The notes under the pieces are model-generated. The model searched no databases. It was not told the origin of the DNA and was given only the letters and a program-made list of their open reading frames with translations. Shown piece by piece: positions 45,742 to 58,155 of a stretch of DNA of 64,000 bases (positions are counted from its first letter, which is position 1; the number at the start of each line of letters is the position of its first letter). Source of the DNA: Saccharum officinarum (taxonomy: Eukaryota > Streptophyta > Magnoliopsida > Poales > Poaceae); the NCBI GenBank assembly GCA_020631735.1, contig CM036162.1, positions 95,156,401 through 95,220,400 on the forward strand. Direction: 5' to 3'. Made by a program: the position numbers and the translations under genes.

Positions 45742-46910
45742 CTTTGAACACTGCCTTCAGATATTCCATCCTGTTCAGGTCGGGTTCAGAGATGGCCGGC
45801 TGATCGGCGTTGACGACTCGCGCTATCTCGTCTTGGAGCTTGTCCATCACCCGCGGATTGGCGATGAGTTCTGCCATGGTCCATTCCAGCGTTTGGGATG
45901 ATGTTTCAGTTGCAGCGGCTATCATGTCCTGTAGACGCAAGAATCGAGCATGGATGAGAGTAACAGTATTGAATTAATGGTAGTAAACATTTCTTGATGA
46001 GATACTAGAAGAGAATTTCTGCGAAGATAACCTCGATGGTAGCTTTGATGCGATCGTCTGTGAGCTCGAGCCCGTCGGCGCCTTCTTTCCTCAGCCGAAG
46101 CAAGACATCCAAGAAGTCCTCATCCTCCTCCCCTGCATCGCCACCCCCCTTCTCCTCGTGTGTGGCCACTATCTCGGACAGGAACTTGTCCCACACCGCG
46201 GCCATGTCTTCGAGCTTCTTATCGAGGCCCGTCGCCCATCTCACAAACCTCGCCGGCGCGTCCGGCAGCACGTCTTCGGGTTGGAAGCCCGCCATCAGCG
46301 CCGCGGAGTTCCCCATCAACTGTTTCAGCTTCTCTGCTGTGGCCCCAGCGGCACCGGTGGCCGCGCGGGTGACCACCGCGTTGGTGTAGCCGTACAGGAG
46401 CTCCCTCATCTCCACGGCCTCCCCTGCCTCCGCGGCGCGGCGTGTCCGTGCGACGAGCGCGGCTACCTCGGCGGCCCGGACGGGCGCGAACGACTCCACG
46501 CGCCGTGGGGAGAGGAGGTGGACCACCACGATCTTCTTGCCCCGGCGCCAGTTGTCGCCGTAAGGCGCGAACGACACGTTGCTGCACCCATACATTAGCT
46601 TATCCCCTCCCACGCTGCGCGGGCGGGAGGCGAAGGCGAGGTCGTGGTTCTTGAACATATCCGCGGCCGCGGCGGCAGTGGACACGACCAAGGTCGGCCT
46701 GCGCCCGAGTTGCAGAAAGAGGAGACCGCCGCCGCCGCCATAGCGAAGCTGCAGCTCGTGCAAGGATCGGTGCGCGAGGCGGCCGATGAGCTGAAGGTGG
46801 CCGATCAGTGGTAGCGACGGCGGGGACGGCGGGAGCTTGCTGCTCCTGCAGTTCTTGGTGACGTAGAGGAAGACGACAAGCGCGCCGGCGGCGAGCAGGT
46901 AAGGGGACAT
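45742..46910 (-). pseudogene. cytochrome P450 (CYP71-type), exon 1, intron and start of exon 2
   Basis: Exon 1 runs from ATG 46910 to 46032 (293 residues, intact). It has a hydrophobic anchor (residues about 4-17), a Pro-rich hinge L-P-P-S-P-P-S-L-P, and the helix C W-R-R-G-K-K. A 103-bp intron (45929-46031) has GT and AG ends. Exon 2 opens D-M-I-A-A-A-T-E-T-S-S, the helix I oxygen-binding motif, and runs to 45742, where copia C-A cuts it between Lys and the E-x-x-R Glu. Together with 40752-41204 the gene would be about 505 residues, normal for CYP71. I chose ATG 46910 because the membrane anchor begins there. In copy B an upstream ATG is also in frame, but here a longer T run puts it out of frame. 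Confidence 0.93.
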
Positions 46911-47354
46911 TTTTTTCTGCTCTGATGACTAGTATATTGCAGCCTGCAGGAGAAGAGATTGGATTTTGCTCAGCTTTACCGGTCGTCAACTCATCTTTGG
47001 CAAATGGCAAGACATTAGACTCATAGTTTGTGACGTGAGACACAGTTTGTGATGTGAGACACAAGCAGAATGACTCTCCAATTTGGACAGATCTGCTGAA
47101 AGTAAGAGACATTTATCTGTAGTTCAAAAAAAAGAGACATTTATCTGCAAGGCAGAAAAATTATTTGTAAGAATGGGTCAAAGACTAGGATGTAGATTTT
47201 CAGAACCTCTCTATATTAAGTTCCTTACTGTCTTCCAACTCTGTGTGATCAGCAGGATATCCTGGTGTCTCAATTTATGAGGGATGGATCACGGATGACG
47301 TTTAGGAGATGGGTACAGGACGATCTTGATCACAATAGCTATATATAAACAATG
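46911..47354. other. 5' flank of the P450, probable promoter region
   Basis: No gene. AAGAGACATTTATCTG occurs twice (about 47105 and 47133). A TATA-like TTTATATATAG (minus strand) lies at about 47340-47350, and another AT-rich site nearer the ATG is possible, so no start site is proposed. Confidence 0.4.
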
Positions 47355-48013
47355 TTTTTTTGAGGTCAACGACCGGCCGGGGGGTGGCGTTTAAGGCCGG
47401 TGGGTGGCGGGGCACAAAGCCCAAAAGTACAAAGGCGGGAGATAGAATCAAATAAGTAAATGATTACATAAAAAAAACAGAGAGACGAGCATCATTCTTA
47501 GGCAAGCGGCTTCTCCATTGCCTCGCGGAGTCTCTGCAGGCTGTAGCTAGACGGCGGTGGTCCAGGGGCATGCCCTTAAACACGACATCGTGCCGGTGTT
47601 TCCATAATTCCCAGCAAATGAGAAGGAGCAGTGAGGAGTGAGCCACTTTGGGCATGACCACTGGAGCAGATGATTCCCACAGGCATAGGACTTCAGCGAT
47701 GTTTCCTGCTTGCCAACCGATATGATTCCAAAAAGTTTGGGCGAATAGGTACCCTAAAATTATGTGACTCGGCGTTTCAGATGCATGTCCATAGATGTCA
47801 CAGGAGGCATTCTGAAGCACCTTCTTGGTCAGCAAGTTGCTTTTGCAATTGATTCTCTCTTTGGTCAGCAGCCATCCAAAGAACTTCACCCGAGGGATAG
47901 CTATATTCTTCCATATGAACTGGTAGGAGGGGCAGGTATTGTTACTTCTCATGGAGGTCTTGTATATCAAACCTAACAGCAGACGTTGATTGTTGTCAGC
48001 AAAGAAGCACGAT
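47355..48013 (-). pseudogene. L1-type LINE, 3' end (copy A), cut by the junction
   Basis: Minus-strand C-terminal part of a non-LTR retrotransposon protein. It carries the zf-RVT region (I-W-K-N-I-A-I-P-R-V-K-F-F-G-W-L-L) with its Cys/His set. The 3' end is a short A run (minus strand, near 47355). At 48014-48016 the sequence passes directly into a Sirevirus LTR. In copy B the same LINE continues to the window end. Confidence 0.88.
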
Positions 48014-49517
48014 CGAGCCTCTCAAAAGGCGCCACAAGAACCTACCAAATGGCAAAAGGTTGCAATGACACGAGCAATTCACTAGCGTTGCCTTTGGCTC
48101 TTCGCCGAGGTAGGCACAAACCCCTTACAATCACCGGAGGTGGCCAAGATACAATCACCAACTCTTGCCAATGCCTCCAAGCTGCTACAAACCGTCTAGG
48201 TGGCGGCAACCACCAAGAGAAACAAGAATCCCGCAGCAAATCAACCACCAAGTGCCAACTAGATGCTATCTCACAATGTAAATACACTTGGACCACTCAA
48301 TCTCACTTCGAATATGCAAAGAAGCAAGAGAGATGAGTGGGAGGGGAGTTGCTTAGCTCAAAGTGCTCACAAGTATGTCAAATGTTCGAGAGATGTCGAG
48401 AGAGTGAGCCTTGAGCCGGCCAATGAGTATTTATAGACGTACCCCTTCGAATATAGCCGTTAGAAACTTAAACAGCCGAAATCGGGCTGACCGGACGCGC
48501 TGGTCCAACTGACCGGACGCGCCGGTCGCCCAACGGCTAACTCGTGAAGTACTGACCGGACGCGCTGGTCCAAATGATCGGACGCGCTGATCCAAATGAT
48601 CGGACGCGCTGGTCGCCCAACGGCTAACTGCGAAGCAACGACCGGACACGCTGGTCCAATTGACCGGACGCGCCGGGAACGACCGGACGCGCCGGTCCCG
48701 TGAAGGACCGGACGCGCTGGTCGCCTGAGCAGCGCTCAATGAAATAGTGACCGGACGCGCTGAAGTAAATGACCGGACGCGATAGTGACAGCGTCCGGTT
48801 AGAGTCCAGTAAGCTCCCTGAACGACCGGACGCGTCCGATCATCAGTGACCGGACGCGCCTCGCGTCCGATCATCGAACTGAAAAACGCGCAGACACTGA
48901 ACACTGACCGGACGCGTCCGGTTCAGCGTCCGGTCACTTCTGTGACCTCCGTTTGCCTCCGTTTCTTTTCCGGACTTCCGGCGTAGTGGAAAATAATCGT
49001 TTCAACTTCTCGAAAACGCCTGAATCCCGCCTCGCAAGCTCGGCGGGAGGGAGAGAGGAACCCAAACCCTCTCTACCGCTCAAACTCCACCGCCGTCGCA
49101 AACGTGCTAACATCACCAAGTGATCTCGTCATGTGTGAGTGTGTTAGCATTTTCACAATCATTTTTTCGAGGCGATATTAGTTCTATCCAAATGCATATG
49201 ATCATGAAATGCACATCTAGAGGCACTTAGGAGTTCAAATAGCCGCGTCATTCCCCTCTTTATAGTACGGCTATCTATCCTATAATGTAACCACACCCAC
49301 TAGGTGTCTTGGTTACTAAAACACAACCCTTAAGCATATACCTTTGCCTTGATCACGTAGGGTTGCGTCCAAATCCAAGTGTGGCCATCATGATCACCAT
49401 GTCCATCTTACCACCAACCTTGGAATGTACTAATCCTCATATACTACATACAACTTAGGCATAGGATTAGTACTTAGGCATTGTCACTAATTACCAACAC
49501 CAAACATAGGACTTTCA
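48014..49517 (-). repeat. 3' LTR of the Sirevirus, truncated
   Basis: 1504 bp of about 1997. The U3 start is intact (TGAAAGTCC at 49517). The U5 end is lost at the fusion with LINE sequence. TATA (minus strand) at 48427-48435; perfect palindrome ACCGGACGCGTCCGGT at 48907-48922. Confidence 0.93.
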
Positions 49518-50670
49518 ATCTCCCCCTTGTTGGTAATTGGTGACAACCCTTTCACAAAGATGTTATAATAAAATTTTGATTGAATCCATGTCACATTGTC
49601 CAAGTATATTACCATGTGTAAGAATTATGGACATGTGATCATGAATTCAAATTGATAGCAATGGCTCCCCCTACATGTATGCTATATGTTTGGATTTTGG
49701 AAGCATACATGTTAGATAGGAAAGATTAGGAGCATTGTCTACCAATAGGTGCTAAGTGTTTTAGATTATAGACCTTTGAAGCGTGATACCATCGGAGTAG
49801 CGATAAACACCATCTTAGCACCTTGTGTAGTTAGATTCCACTTGAAAAGCACAAATATAACTAGAAACCTCGTGAGATCAACATTATAAGCAAGGCTCTA
49901 GTACCACTTTGAAAAACATGAAGCAAGAAAAATCTAACTACTTCCTATTCATACTAGTACCTTAATGCAACATTCAAATTATACTAGCAAGTCACCACAC
50001 AAGCAAAGTATCGGAGAAAACGGAATGCATAACTATGCATCATATAAATGACGTGCACATGTAAATGCAACAATCATGCTTAAGAGCTTGCTCCCCCTAC
50101 TTATGTGCTCAAAATTTTAGTTGATCCCCTTCTTTTATCAATTCTCCCCACAACATTTTCTTCCCTTTGAGTTCGATCTTTGTTCTTCCCCTTTGAGTTC
50201 GATCTTTGTGAACAATATTTTCTCCCCCTTTGGCACCAATTGACCACAAGGAGCAAACTTTAGATAGATTATCATGTTGAAATATGGGGTGAGGATCAAG
50301 TTTATGATTCAACCTAGATTGCTTGCATAAATAAAATACTTCGGTTTGATCCAAGGGCAAGCTTCTTCACACCTCACTAGAAGGGTTATCATGCACCATG
50401 TTGAAGCAAATATTTAGACAAGTTTTCTAGATTAAAACACTTAGGATCACAAGCTACTTAAACAAGTTATATGCTACCACTAGATCATACAAGTCATGGA
50501 AACAATAGTGGCACCATATAAACTTCAAATTCATTTGATGTTCATGAATGAGCCTATAACATGTAAATTATGACTAGATGCACTAAACGAGTCCTTAGCA
50601 TAGAATGTATGACATGTCAACCAATTGTACCTTGGGGCTCGAAGGAGAGGCATGTCATATATGGGGTGCA
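49518..50670 (-). other. Sirevirus 3' non-coding region with repeated polypurine tracts
   Basis: No env-like ORF is seen. Purine runs of the form AGGGGGAG (minus strand) occur at 49519-49528 (directly next to the LTR, the functional tract), 49664-49672, 50090-50098 and 50221-50230. A tandem duplication of about 26 bp (CTTTGAGTTCGATCTTTGT twice) is at 50164-50210. Confidence 0.75.
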
Positions 50671-52437
50671 TCAACTCATGTTGGAGAAGTCAAGTATGTT
50701 CAACTCATTCTTTAGCTTGTGAAATCTCTTCTCATCAAGTGGCTTGGTGAATAGATCGGCTAATTGATCTTCGGTGCCAACACTCTCAATAGCAATGTCA
50801 CCCTTTTGTTGATGATCTCTAATAAAATGATGACGAACATCAATATGCTTTGTTCTTTGATGTTGAACTGGATTGTTGGTTAGCTTCACGGCACTTTCAT
50901 TGTCACATAGCAATGGCACATTCTTGAAATTGATTCCAAAATCTTTCAATGTTGCCTTCATCCACAAGATTTGTGCACAACAACTACCCGCGGCGATGTA
51001 TTCGGCCTCGGCGGTAGATAGTGCAATACTATTTTGCTTCTTAGATGACCATGAGACAAGTGATCTTTCCAACAATTGACAAGTCCCGGAAGTGCTCTTT
51101 CTTTCTACTTTGTCACCGGCATAGTCAGAATCCGAATATCCAACTAGCTCAAAGCTTGCACCCTTGGGATACCACAATCCAACATCTTGTGTATGCTTTA
51201 AGTACCTCAATATTCTCTTTGTTGCCTTCAAATGACTTTCTCTTGGTGAGGCTTGAAATCTTGCACACATGCATACACTAAACATCACATCGGGCCTTGA
51301 TGCCGTCACATAGAGTAGGCTACCAATCATTGATCTATATAGCTTTTGATCCATCATGTTGCCACTCTTGTCATTATCCAAACTTCCACTAGTGCCCATT
51401 GGGGTTGTAATACTCTTTGCATCTTCCATGCCAAACTTCTTGAGCATATCTTTGATGTACTTGGTTTGGCTTACAAATGTTCCTTCCTTCATTTGTTTGA
51501 TTTGAAGTCCAAGAAAGAAACTAAGTTCACCAATCATTGACATTTCAAATTCCTTTGCCATCATTTTCCCAAACTCATCACAATAATCTTGATTGGTTGA
51601 ACCGAATATGATATCATCAACATAGATTTGCAATACAAACAAGTCTTTCTCAATCTTCTTGGTGAATAGTGTTGTATCAACTTTGCCCATGACAAATCCT
51701 TTGGATAGCAAGAAGTCCCTCAATCTTTCATACCATGCTCTAGGTGCTTGCTTTAATCCATACAAAGCCTTTCTTAACTTGTATACATGATTGGGTTTCT
51801 TGTCATCTTCAAAACCGGGAGGTTGCTCCACATACACCTCCTCTTGAATGTACCCATTGAGAAATGCACTCTTTACATCCATTTGATATAGCTTGATATT
51901 GTGAGCACAAGCATAGGCAAGTAAGATCCTAATTGCTTCCAATCTTGCAACCGGGGCATAAGTTTCACCAAAGTCAAGACCCTCTATTTGTGTGTAACCT
52001 TGAGCTACTAGTCTTGCTTTGTTCCTTATTACTATCCCATCTTGATCTTGCTTGTTGCGAAAGACCCATCTTGTTCTAATGACATTGTGATCCTTAGGCC
52101 TTTCAACTAGTTCCCATACTTCATTTCTCTTGAAGTTGTTGAGCTCTTCATGCATTGCATTTACCCAATCCGGATCTCTCAATGCTCTATCAATGTCCTT
52201 GGGTTCTTCCATTGACACAAAAGAAGAGTGACCACAAAATGATGCCAATCTTGATCTAGTTTGAACTCCTCTTTGTATGTCACCAATGATGGAATCCAAT
52301 GGATGGTCTCTTGCAATGTTAGTTGGTTGAAGCACTTGGACTTGATTGCTTGGATGTTGATGTTGATCATGAGTTGGAGATGATGAACTAGCCACTTGTT
52401 GATCTTGTTGCACTTGAGATGATGTACTAGCTTGATT
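50671..52437 (-). pseudogene. Sirevirus reverse transcriptase and RNase H
   Basis: 580 residues open from 52413 to the stop at 50671. RT has [24 protein letters not shown] and the catalytic Y-V-D-D. RNase H has the acidic residues in [17 protein letters not shown] and C-D-N-E-S-A, and ends K-P-L-D-E-K-R-F. An in-frame stop just upstream (about 52440) separates it from integrase, so the domain is intact but cut off from the polyprotein. Confidence 0.93.
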
Positions 52438-53912
52438 TTATATTAGAGAACCACTAGCTTGTGTAATTGGACTTTGGAGCACTTGATCTTTGTTGTCATC
52501 CACATCAATCACTTGCTTTGGCCTAATATCACCAATATCCATTTCTTTCATAGCATTGGTCAATTGAGTTCCTCTCACATCATCCAAGTTATCTTCTTCA
52601 TCTTGAGAACCATTTGTTTCATCAAATTCAACATCATGCACTTCTTCAAGTTGTCCACTAGCTAGGTTCCATACTCTATAAGCTTTGCTAGTAGTTGAGT
52701 AACCAAGTAGGAAGCCTTCATCACATTTCTTCTCAAATTTGCTCAATCTAGTGCCCTTCTTCAAGATATAGCATTTGCAACCAAATACCCGAAAGTATGC
52801 AATATTGGGCTTTCTTCCATTTAAGATCTCATATGGTGTCTTCTCAAGGAACTTGTGGCAATAGAGACGGTTGCTATAAAAGCAAGCCGTGTTGATTGCT
52901 TCGGCCTAAAATGAATGACTCACATTATACTCATTCAACATTAATCTTGCCATATCAATTAAGGTTCTATTCTTCCTTTCAACTAGGCCATTTGATTGAG
53001 GTGTATACTTGGCCGAGAATTGATGCTTGATTCCAAGCTCCTCACATAGCTCATCAACTCTTGTGTTTCTAAACTCACTTCCATTGTCACTTCTTACTTT
53101 CTTGATTGTGGTCTCAAACTCATTTTGCACTCTCTTGATGAACTTCTTGAATATGTCAAATACATCACTCTTGTCCACAAGAAAGAATACCCATGTGTAT
53201 CTAGTGAAATCATCCACAATCACAAAACCATACTTGTTGCCACCAATGCTTGTGTATGTAGTTGGTCCAAATAGATCCATGTGCAACAACTCAAATGCCT
53301 TGGAAGTACTCATGATGCTTTTCAATGGATGAGTGTTGCCTACTTGCTTTCCGGCTTGACATGCACTACATAGCTTATATTTCTCAAAAGTGACATCCTT
53401 CAAGCCTCTAACTAAGTCATGCTTCACTAACTTGTTCAATTGCTTCATGCCAACATGACCAAGTCTTCTATGCCATAACCAACCCATACTTGATTTGGTG
53501 AGCAAGCATGTTGAAAGTTGAGTGTCACTAGCATTGAAATCAACCAAGTATAGATTCTCATATCTAAAGCCTTTGAAGATCAAGTTAGAGCCATCAACAC
53601 TAACTATCTCCACATCATCAACACCAAATATGCACTTGAAACCGAGATCACACAATTGAGCAACCGACAACAAGTTGAAATTGAGCTTTTCAACTAGTAG
53701 CACATTGGAGATGCTATGATCATTTGAGATTGCAATCCTTCCAAGAGCCTTTACATCACCCTTGCTATTATCACCAAATGTGATCCTATCAATGCCACTA
53801 TCATTTAATTTGAGAGAGTTGAACATTCTTGAATCACCGGTCATATGTTGAGAGCACCCACTATCAAGCACCCAATGCCTTCCTCCGGCCTTGTAATTTA
53901 CCTACAAAACAA
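52438..53912 (-). pseudogene. Sirevirus protease and integrase
   Basis: The protease remnant carries L-D-S-G-C (active Asp) at about 53868, then the GAG-pre-integrase zinc region (H-R-R-L-G-H ... C-S-A-C-Q). The integrase core has Asp in H-M-D-L-F-G, Asp in R-S-D-N-G-S and Glu in G-L-V-E-R-K-N. A TAG at 52906 replaces the Trp of the usual F-W-A-E-A, and the frame reopens after it to about 52440 with a Glu/Asp-rich linker. Confidence 0.92.
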
Positions 53913-53913
53913 T

Positions 53914-55032
53914 TTAATGTCTTTTAGGTACCCATACTTGCTTGGGTCCTTGGAGGTTAGTCACTAAGCTCTTTGGTACCCAAATGGCCTTCTTCTTTGG
54001 GCCCACAATTGGTGTACCAACAAACCTAGCATGCACACCTTTCTCACCCTTGGTAAGTACATAACAAGAATCAAAAGGAATGTAAGGTACATTAGCATTT
54101 TTCTTGTTCTTGTTTATTTTGTTGCAATTAATCTCTAGATGCCCAACTTGCTTGCATCTATTACAATAACGACCATTGCTCTTCACAAAGCTAGGCTTGT
54201 GAGTTGCAAAGGCCGCCTTGCCCTTCTTGGGAGTATAGCCCAAACCCTCTTTGTTAAGAGAGAACCTTTGGCTACCCAAGCATTTTAGTAAGCGGGCATC
54301 CCCACCATAGGCATTGCCTAATGCGCGGGTGAGATCATCCACCTCTCTCTTGAGAGTCTTATTCTCAACCATAAGTGATGAATCACTAGTAGTAGAGGTA
54401 GAGTTGGTTGTGGTGGATGATGATGAGCTACATGAAGCATTAGTAGGACCAACAAGTAAAGAATCATCAATAATATCACATGTTAGTCCAATATCACAAG
54501 TGACAATCACTTGCTCCTCCTTAGCTTCCTTCATGAGCTTCTCCAACTTGAGGTCCTTTTCCTTGATGAGCTCAAGTAGAGTGGAGTGGGCTTCCTTAAG
54601 CCTAGTGTGAGCAACTTCTAGGTCCTCGTGGTCTTCCTTTAGACACTCACGAGAGGCCTCTAGCTCATCAAAGGATTTTCTAAGAGCTTTGAGCTCTTGT
54701 TCAATTCCTTTGCACTCCTTACTCTTTTTGAGAGCAACAAGTTCCTCCATCAAGGCATTATTTTCATTGCACTTAGCAATGAGCTCTTGTTCCAAGATTT
54801 TGCACTTCTTGGTTATCCTCTTGTAGCCCTTGCTCATTTGATCTATTACGCCTAATAGATCATCCTTGGAGTATTCCTCATCCTCCTCATCATCACTCCT
54901 ACAATCATCACTAGCACAAGAATCATCATCACTATCATCATATTTTACCTTGGTAGGCTTGGCCATAAGGCATGTCGATGTAGTGTCGAAGATGATGGCT
55001 TGTTGGAGAGGGCGATGTTTGCAATGGCTCAC
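53914..55032 (-). pseudogene. Sirevirus gag, C-terminal acidic and coiled-coil part
   Basis: 372 residues: an Asp/Ser-rich acidic patch, a long Glu/Lys/Leu coiled coil (about residues 60-170), a Ser/Thr-rich linker and a second zinc knuckle C-N-R-C-K-Q-V-G-H-L-E-I-N-C. Long gag proteins with this extension are typical of Sireviruses. The frame is offset from the preceding part near 55030. Confidence 0.85.
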
Positions 55033-56104
55033 CGAGTGATCCTCTCATCATCACTAGAGCTTGCATCATCATCACTATCGGAATTGTCACTATCCCAAGT
55101 GACTACATAACCACCACCCTTCTTCTTCTTGTTGAAGGTGAAGCTCTTCTTTGTTTTCTTCTCATTCTCTCTCTTATCTTTCTTGTTCTTCTTGAGCTTC
55201 AAGTCCCCATTATGAAGTCTCTTATCTTCATAGGGGCAATCCCCCACTATGTGATTGGGGTTATTGCAATTGTAGCAAAGGGTCTTTGCCTTTATAGTGT
55301 CTCTCCTCTTTCTTGCCCCATATCCTTTCTTCTTCATGAACCTTCCCATCTTGTGCACAAGGAGGGCCATGGTCTCATCATCGTATGGATCATCATCACT
55401 CTCCACCTTGCTCTTGCCCTTAGAGGATGAAGCCTTGAATGCAATGGGCTTCTCTTGCTTGACCTTGGTCTCCTTCTTCTCTTCTACCTCATCTTCATCA
55501 TCATTGTATTGGGCATCGGTCATTATATCTCCAAGCACATTGGTTGGTTTGACCTTGTCCAATCCCTCTCTAAAGATCATTCTTCTCAAGGTGACAAACT
55601 TCTTGGGTAAGCACATCAAGAACTTGTGTGAGAAGTCCTTGTCCTCAACCTTCTCCCCAAGCCCTTGAGATCATTGACAATGACTTGGAGCCTATAGAAC
55701 ATCTCCGGTATGGACTCATCATCCTTCATCTTGAAGCTTGCAAACTTATCCTTGAGCATATAGAGCTTGGCACTCTTTACCATTGAAGTGCCCTCATATG
55801 TTTCCTCTAATCTTGTCCAAAGCTCATTTGCCTTTTCAAGATCTTTGATTTGCTCAAATACTTTATCATCAACGGCCTGACAGATTGTGGCAAGTGCCGC
55901 CGTATTGCATTGTTTGTTGATGCGGTCATTGGGAGTGAGGTTTTCCTCATCAAGAATGATGTATCCTTCTTTGGTCACATCCCAAACCTTCTCATGTATA
56001 TTGCCTAGATATAGCTTCATCTTCCTTTTCCAATGATCAAAGGAAGAGATGTCATCAAAGAATGGAGGCTTGCCATTAACATGATTGAACATAACTTGAG
56101 CCAT
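55029..56104 (-). pseudogene. Sirevirus gag, N-terminal part and first zinc knuckle
   Basis: Starts at ATG 56104 (M-A-Q-V-M-F), with W-K-R-K-M-K-L-Y and E-L-W-T-R-L-E-E-T-Y typical of copia gag. A frameshift at about 55640-55680 moves to the frame carrying a Lys/Asp/Glu-rich segment and the knuckle C-Y-N-C-N-N-P-N-H-I-V-G-D-C, ending at 55029. Confidence 0.88.
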
Positions 56105-56143
56105 CTTACACCGAGGTTGTTAAGCCTTACAAACGGTGACCAC

Positions 56144-56156
56144 GGCTCCGATACCA
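56144..56156 (-). other. primer-binding site of the Sirevirus
   Basis: Minus strand TGGTATCGGAGCC, two bases after the LTR end, complementary to initiator-Met tRNA with one change. Confidence 0.85.
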
Positions 56157-56158
56157 CT

Positions 56159-58155
56159 TGAAAGGTCTAGATGGCTAGAGGGGGGTGAATAGCCTTTTAA
56201 AATTTTCTACAAAGACAAGCTAAACAAGTTTATCAATATAACAAATAGCGAGATGCGAGTTTTGCTTAGCCTACGGGGTGTTTGCAAGCCACCTATCCAA
56301 TTCATAATTCTAGTATTTGCACTCAACCGCACAAGTCAAACCGAGAAGGAAAATACAACTACAACTAGCAAGCTACACAAAAGAACTACTCTAGCAAAGC
56401 TAACTAGCTAGCAAAGATAACTAAGAAGATAAAGCGGAGTTGAGTTAGGAGAGTTTTACCGAGGGGCGAAGTATTGAGCCAACCAATATAATCGACAATG
56501 AATACCAAGATAACCGAACACCGGGATCAATCAATCACAATATGAAAGTGATGACACGAAGATTTATCCCGAGGTTCACGTGCTTGCCGGCACGCTAGTC
56601 CCCGTTGTGTCCCTCTTCACCACGTGGTTCGGTGGCTAATCGGTCACACACCGAGCCTCTCAAAAGGCGCCACAAGAACCTACCAAATGGCAAAAGGTTG
56701 CAATGACACGAGCAATTCACTAGCGTTGCCTTTGGCTCTTCGCCAAGGTAGGCATAAACCCCTTACAATCACCGGAGGTGGCCAAGATACAATCACCAAC
56801 TCTTGCCAATGCCTCCAAGCTGCTACAAACCGTCTAGGTGGCGGCAACCACCAAGAGAAACAAGAATCCCGCAGCAAATCAACCACCAAGTGCCAACTAG
56901 ATGCTATCTCACAATGCAAATGCACTTGGACCACTCAATCTCACTTCGAATATGCAAAGAAGCAAGAGAGATGAGTGGGAGGGGAGTTGCTTAGCTCAAA
57001 GTGCTCACAAGTATGTCAAATGTTCGAGAGATGTCGAGAGAGTGAGCCTTGAGCCGGCCAATGAGTATTTATAGACGTACCCCTTCGAATATAGCCGTTA
57101 GAAACTTAAACAGCCGAAATCGGGCTGACCGGACGCGCTGGTCCAACTGACCGGACGCGCCGGTCGCCCAACGGCTAACTCATGAAGTACTGACCGGACG
57201 CGCTGGTCCAAATGATCGGACGCGCTGGTCCAAATGATCGGACGCGCTGGTCGCCCAACGGCTAACTGCGAAGCAACGACCGGACGCGCTGGTCCAATTG
57301 ACCGGACGCGCCGGGAACGACCGGACGCACTGGTCCCGTGAAGGACCGGACGCGCTGGTCGCCTGAGCAGCGCTCAACGAAATAGTGACCGGACGCACTA
57401 AAGTAAATGACCGGACGCGACAGTGACAGCATCCGGTTAGAGTCCAGTAAGCTCCCTGAACGACCGGACGCGTCCGATCATCAGTGACCGGACGCGCCTC
57501 GCGTCCGATCATCGAACTGAAAAACGCGCAGACACTGAACACTGACCGGACGCGTCCGGTTCAGCGTCCGGTCACCTCTGTGACCTCCGTTCGCCTTTGT
57601 TTCTTTTCTGGACTTCCGGCGTAGTGGAAAATAATCGTTTCAACTTCTCGAAAACGCCTGAATCCCGCCTCGCAAGCTCGGCGGGAGGGAGAGAGGAACC
57701 CAAACCCTCTCTACCGCTCAAACTCCACCGCCGTCGCAAACGTGCTAACATCACCAAGTGATCTCGTCATGTGTGAGTGTGTTAGCATTTTCACAATCAT
57801 TTTTTTGAGGCGATATTAGTTCTATCCAAATGCATATGATCATGAAATGCACATCTAGAGACACTTAGGAGTTCAAATAGCCGCGTCATTCCCCTCTTTA
57901 TAGTACGGCTATCTATCCTATAATGTAACCACACCCACTAGGTGTCTTGGTTACTAAAACACAACCCTTAAGCATATACCTTTGCCTTGATCACGTAGGG
58001 TTGCGTCCAAATCCAAGTGTGGCCATCATGATCACCATGTCCATCTTACCACCAACCTTGGAATGTACTAATCCTCATATGCTACATACAACTTAGGCAT
58101 AGGATTAGTACTTAGGCATTGTCACTAATTACCAACACCAAACATAGGACTTTCA
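56159..58155 (-). repeat. 5' LTR of the Sirevirus
   Basis: 1997 bp, TGAAAG...CTTTCA. TATA at 57064-57072 (minus). Between 57122 and 57575 there are some 15-20 copies of the word ACCGGACGCG or its close variants, and a 16-bp perfect palindrome at 57545-57560. Confidence 0.95.

Larger units (their letters stand above)
48014..58155 (-). mobile_element. Sirevirus (SIRE-lineage Ty1/copia) retrotransposon, 3' LTR truncated
   Basis: Minus strand: 5' LTR (58155 to 56159), priming site, long gag with two zinc knuckles and a coiled coil, protease, integrase, RT, RNase H, 1.15 kb of 3' non-coding DNA with several polypurine runs, then a 3' LTR that lacks its last 490 bp or so. Palindromic LTR motifs and multiple polypurine runs are known for Sireviruses. 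Coding capacity is nearly complete but interrupted by a few stops and frameshifts. On the right it abuts GCCGC (58156-58160) and the 5' LTR of copia C-B, the same site as the solo LTR in C-A. Confidence 0.93.

Noticed and set aside
46219..46598. Long ORFs on the plus strand and in other frames over the P450
   Set aside because: Shadows of the GC-rich P450 exon 1, whose minus-strand frame carries all the family motifs.
50109..50360. Possible env-like ORF after Sirevirus RT
   Set aside because: Only 83 codons, no signal peptide or membrane segment, and it lies among polypurine runs.
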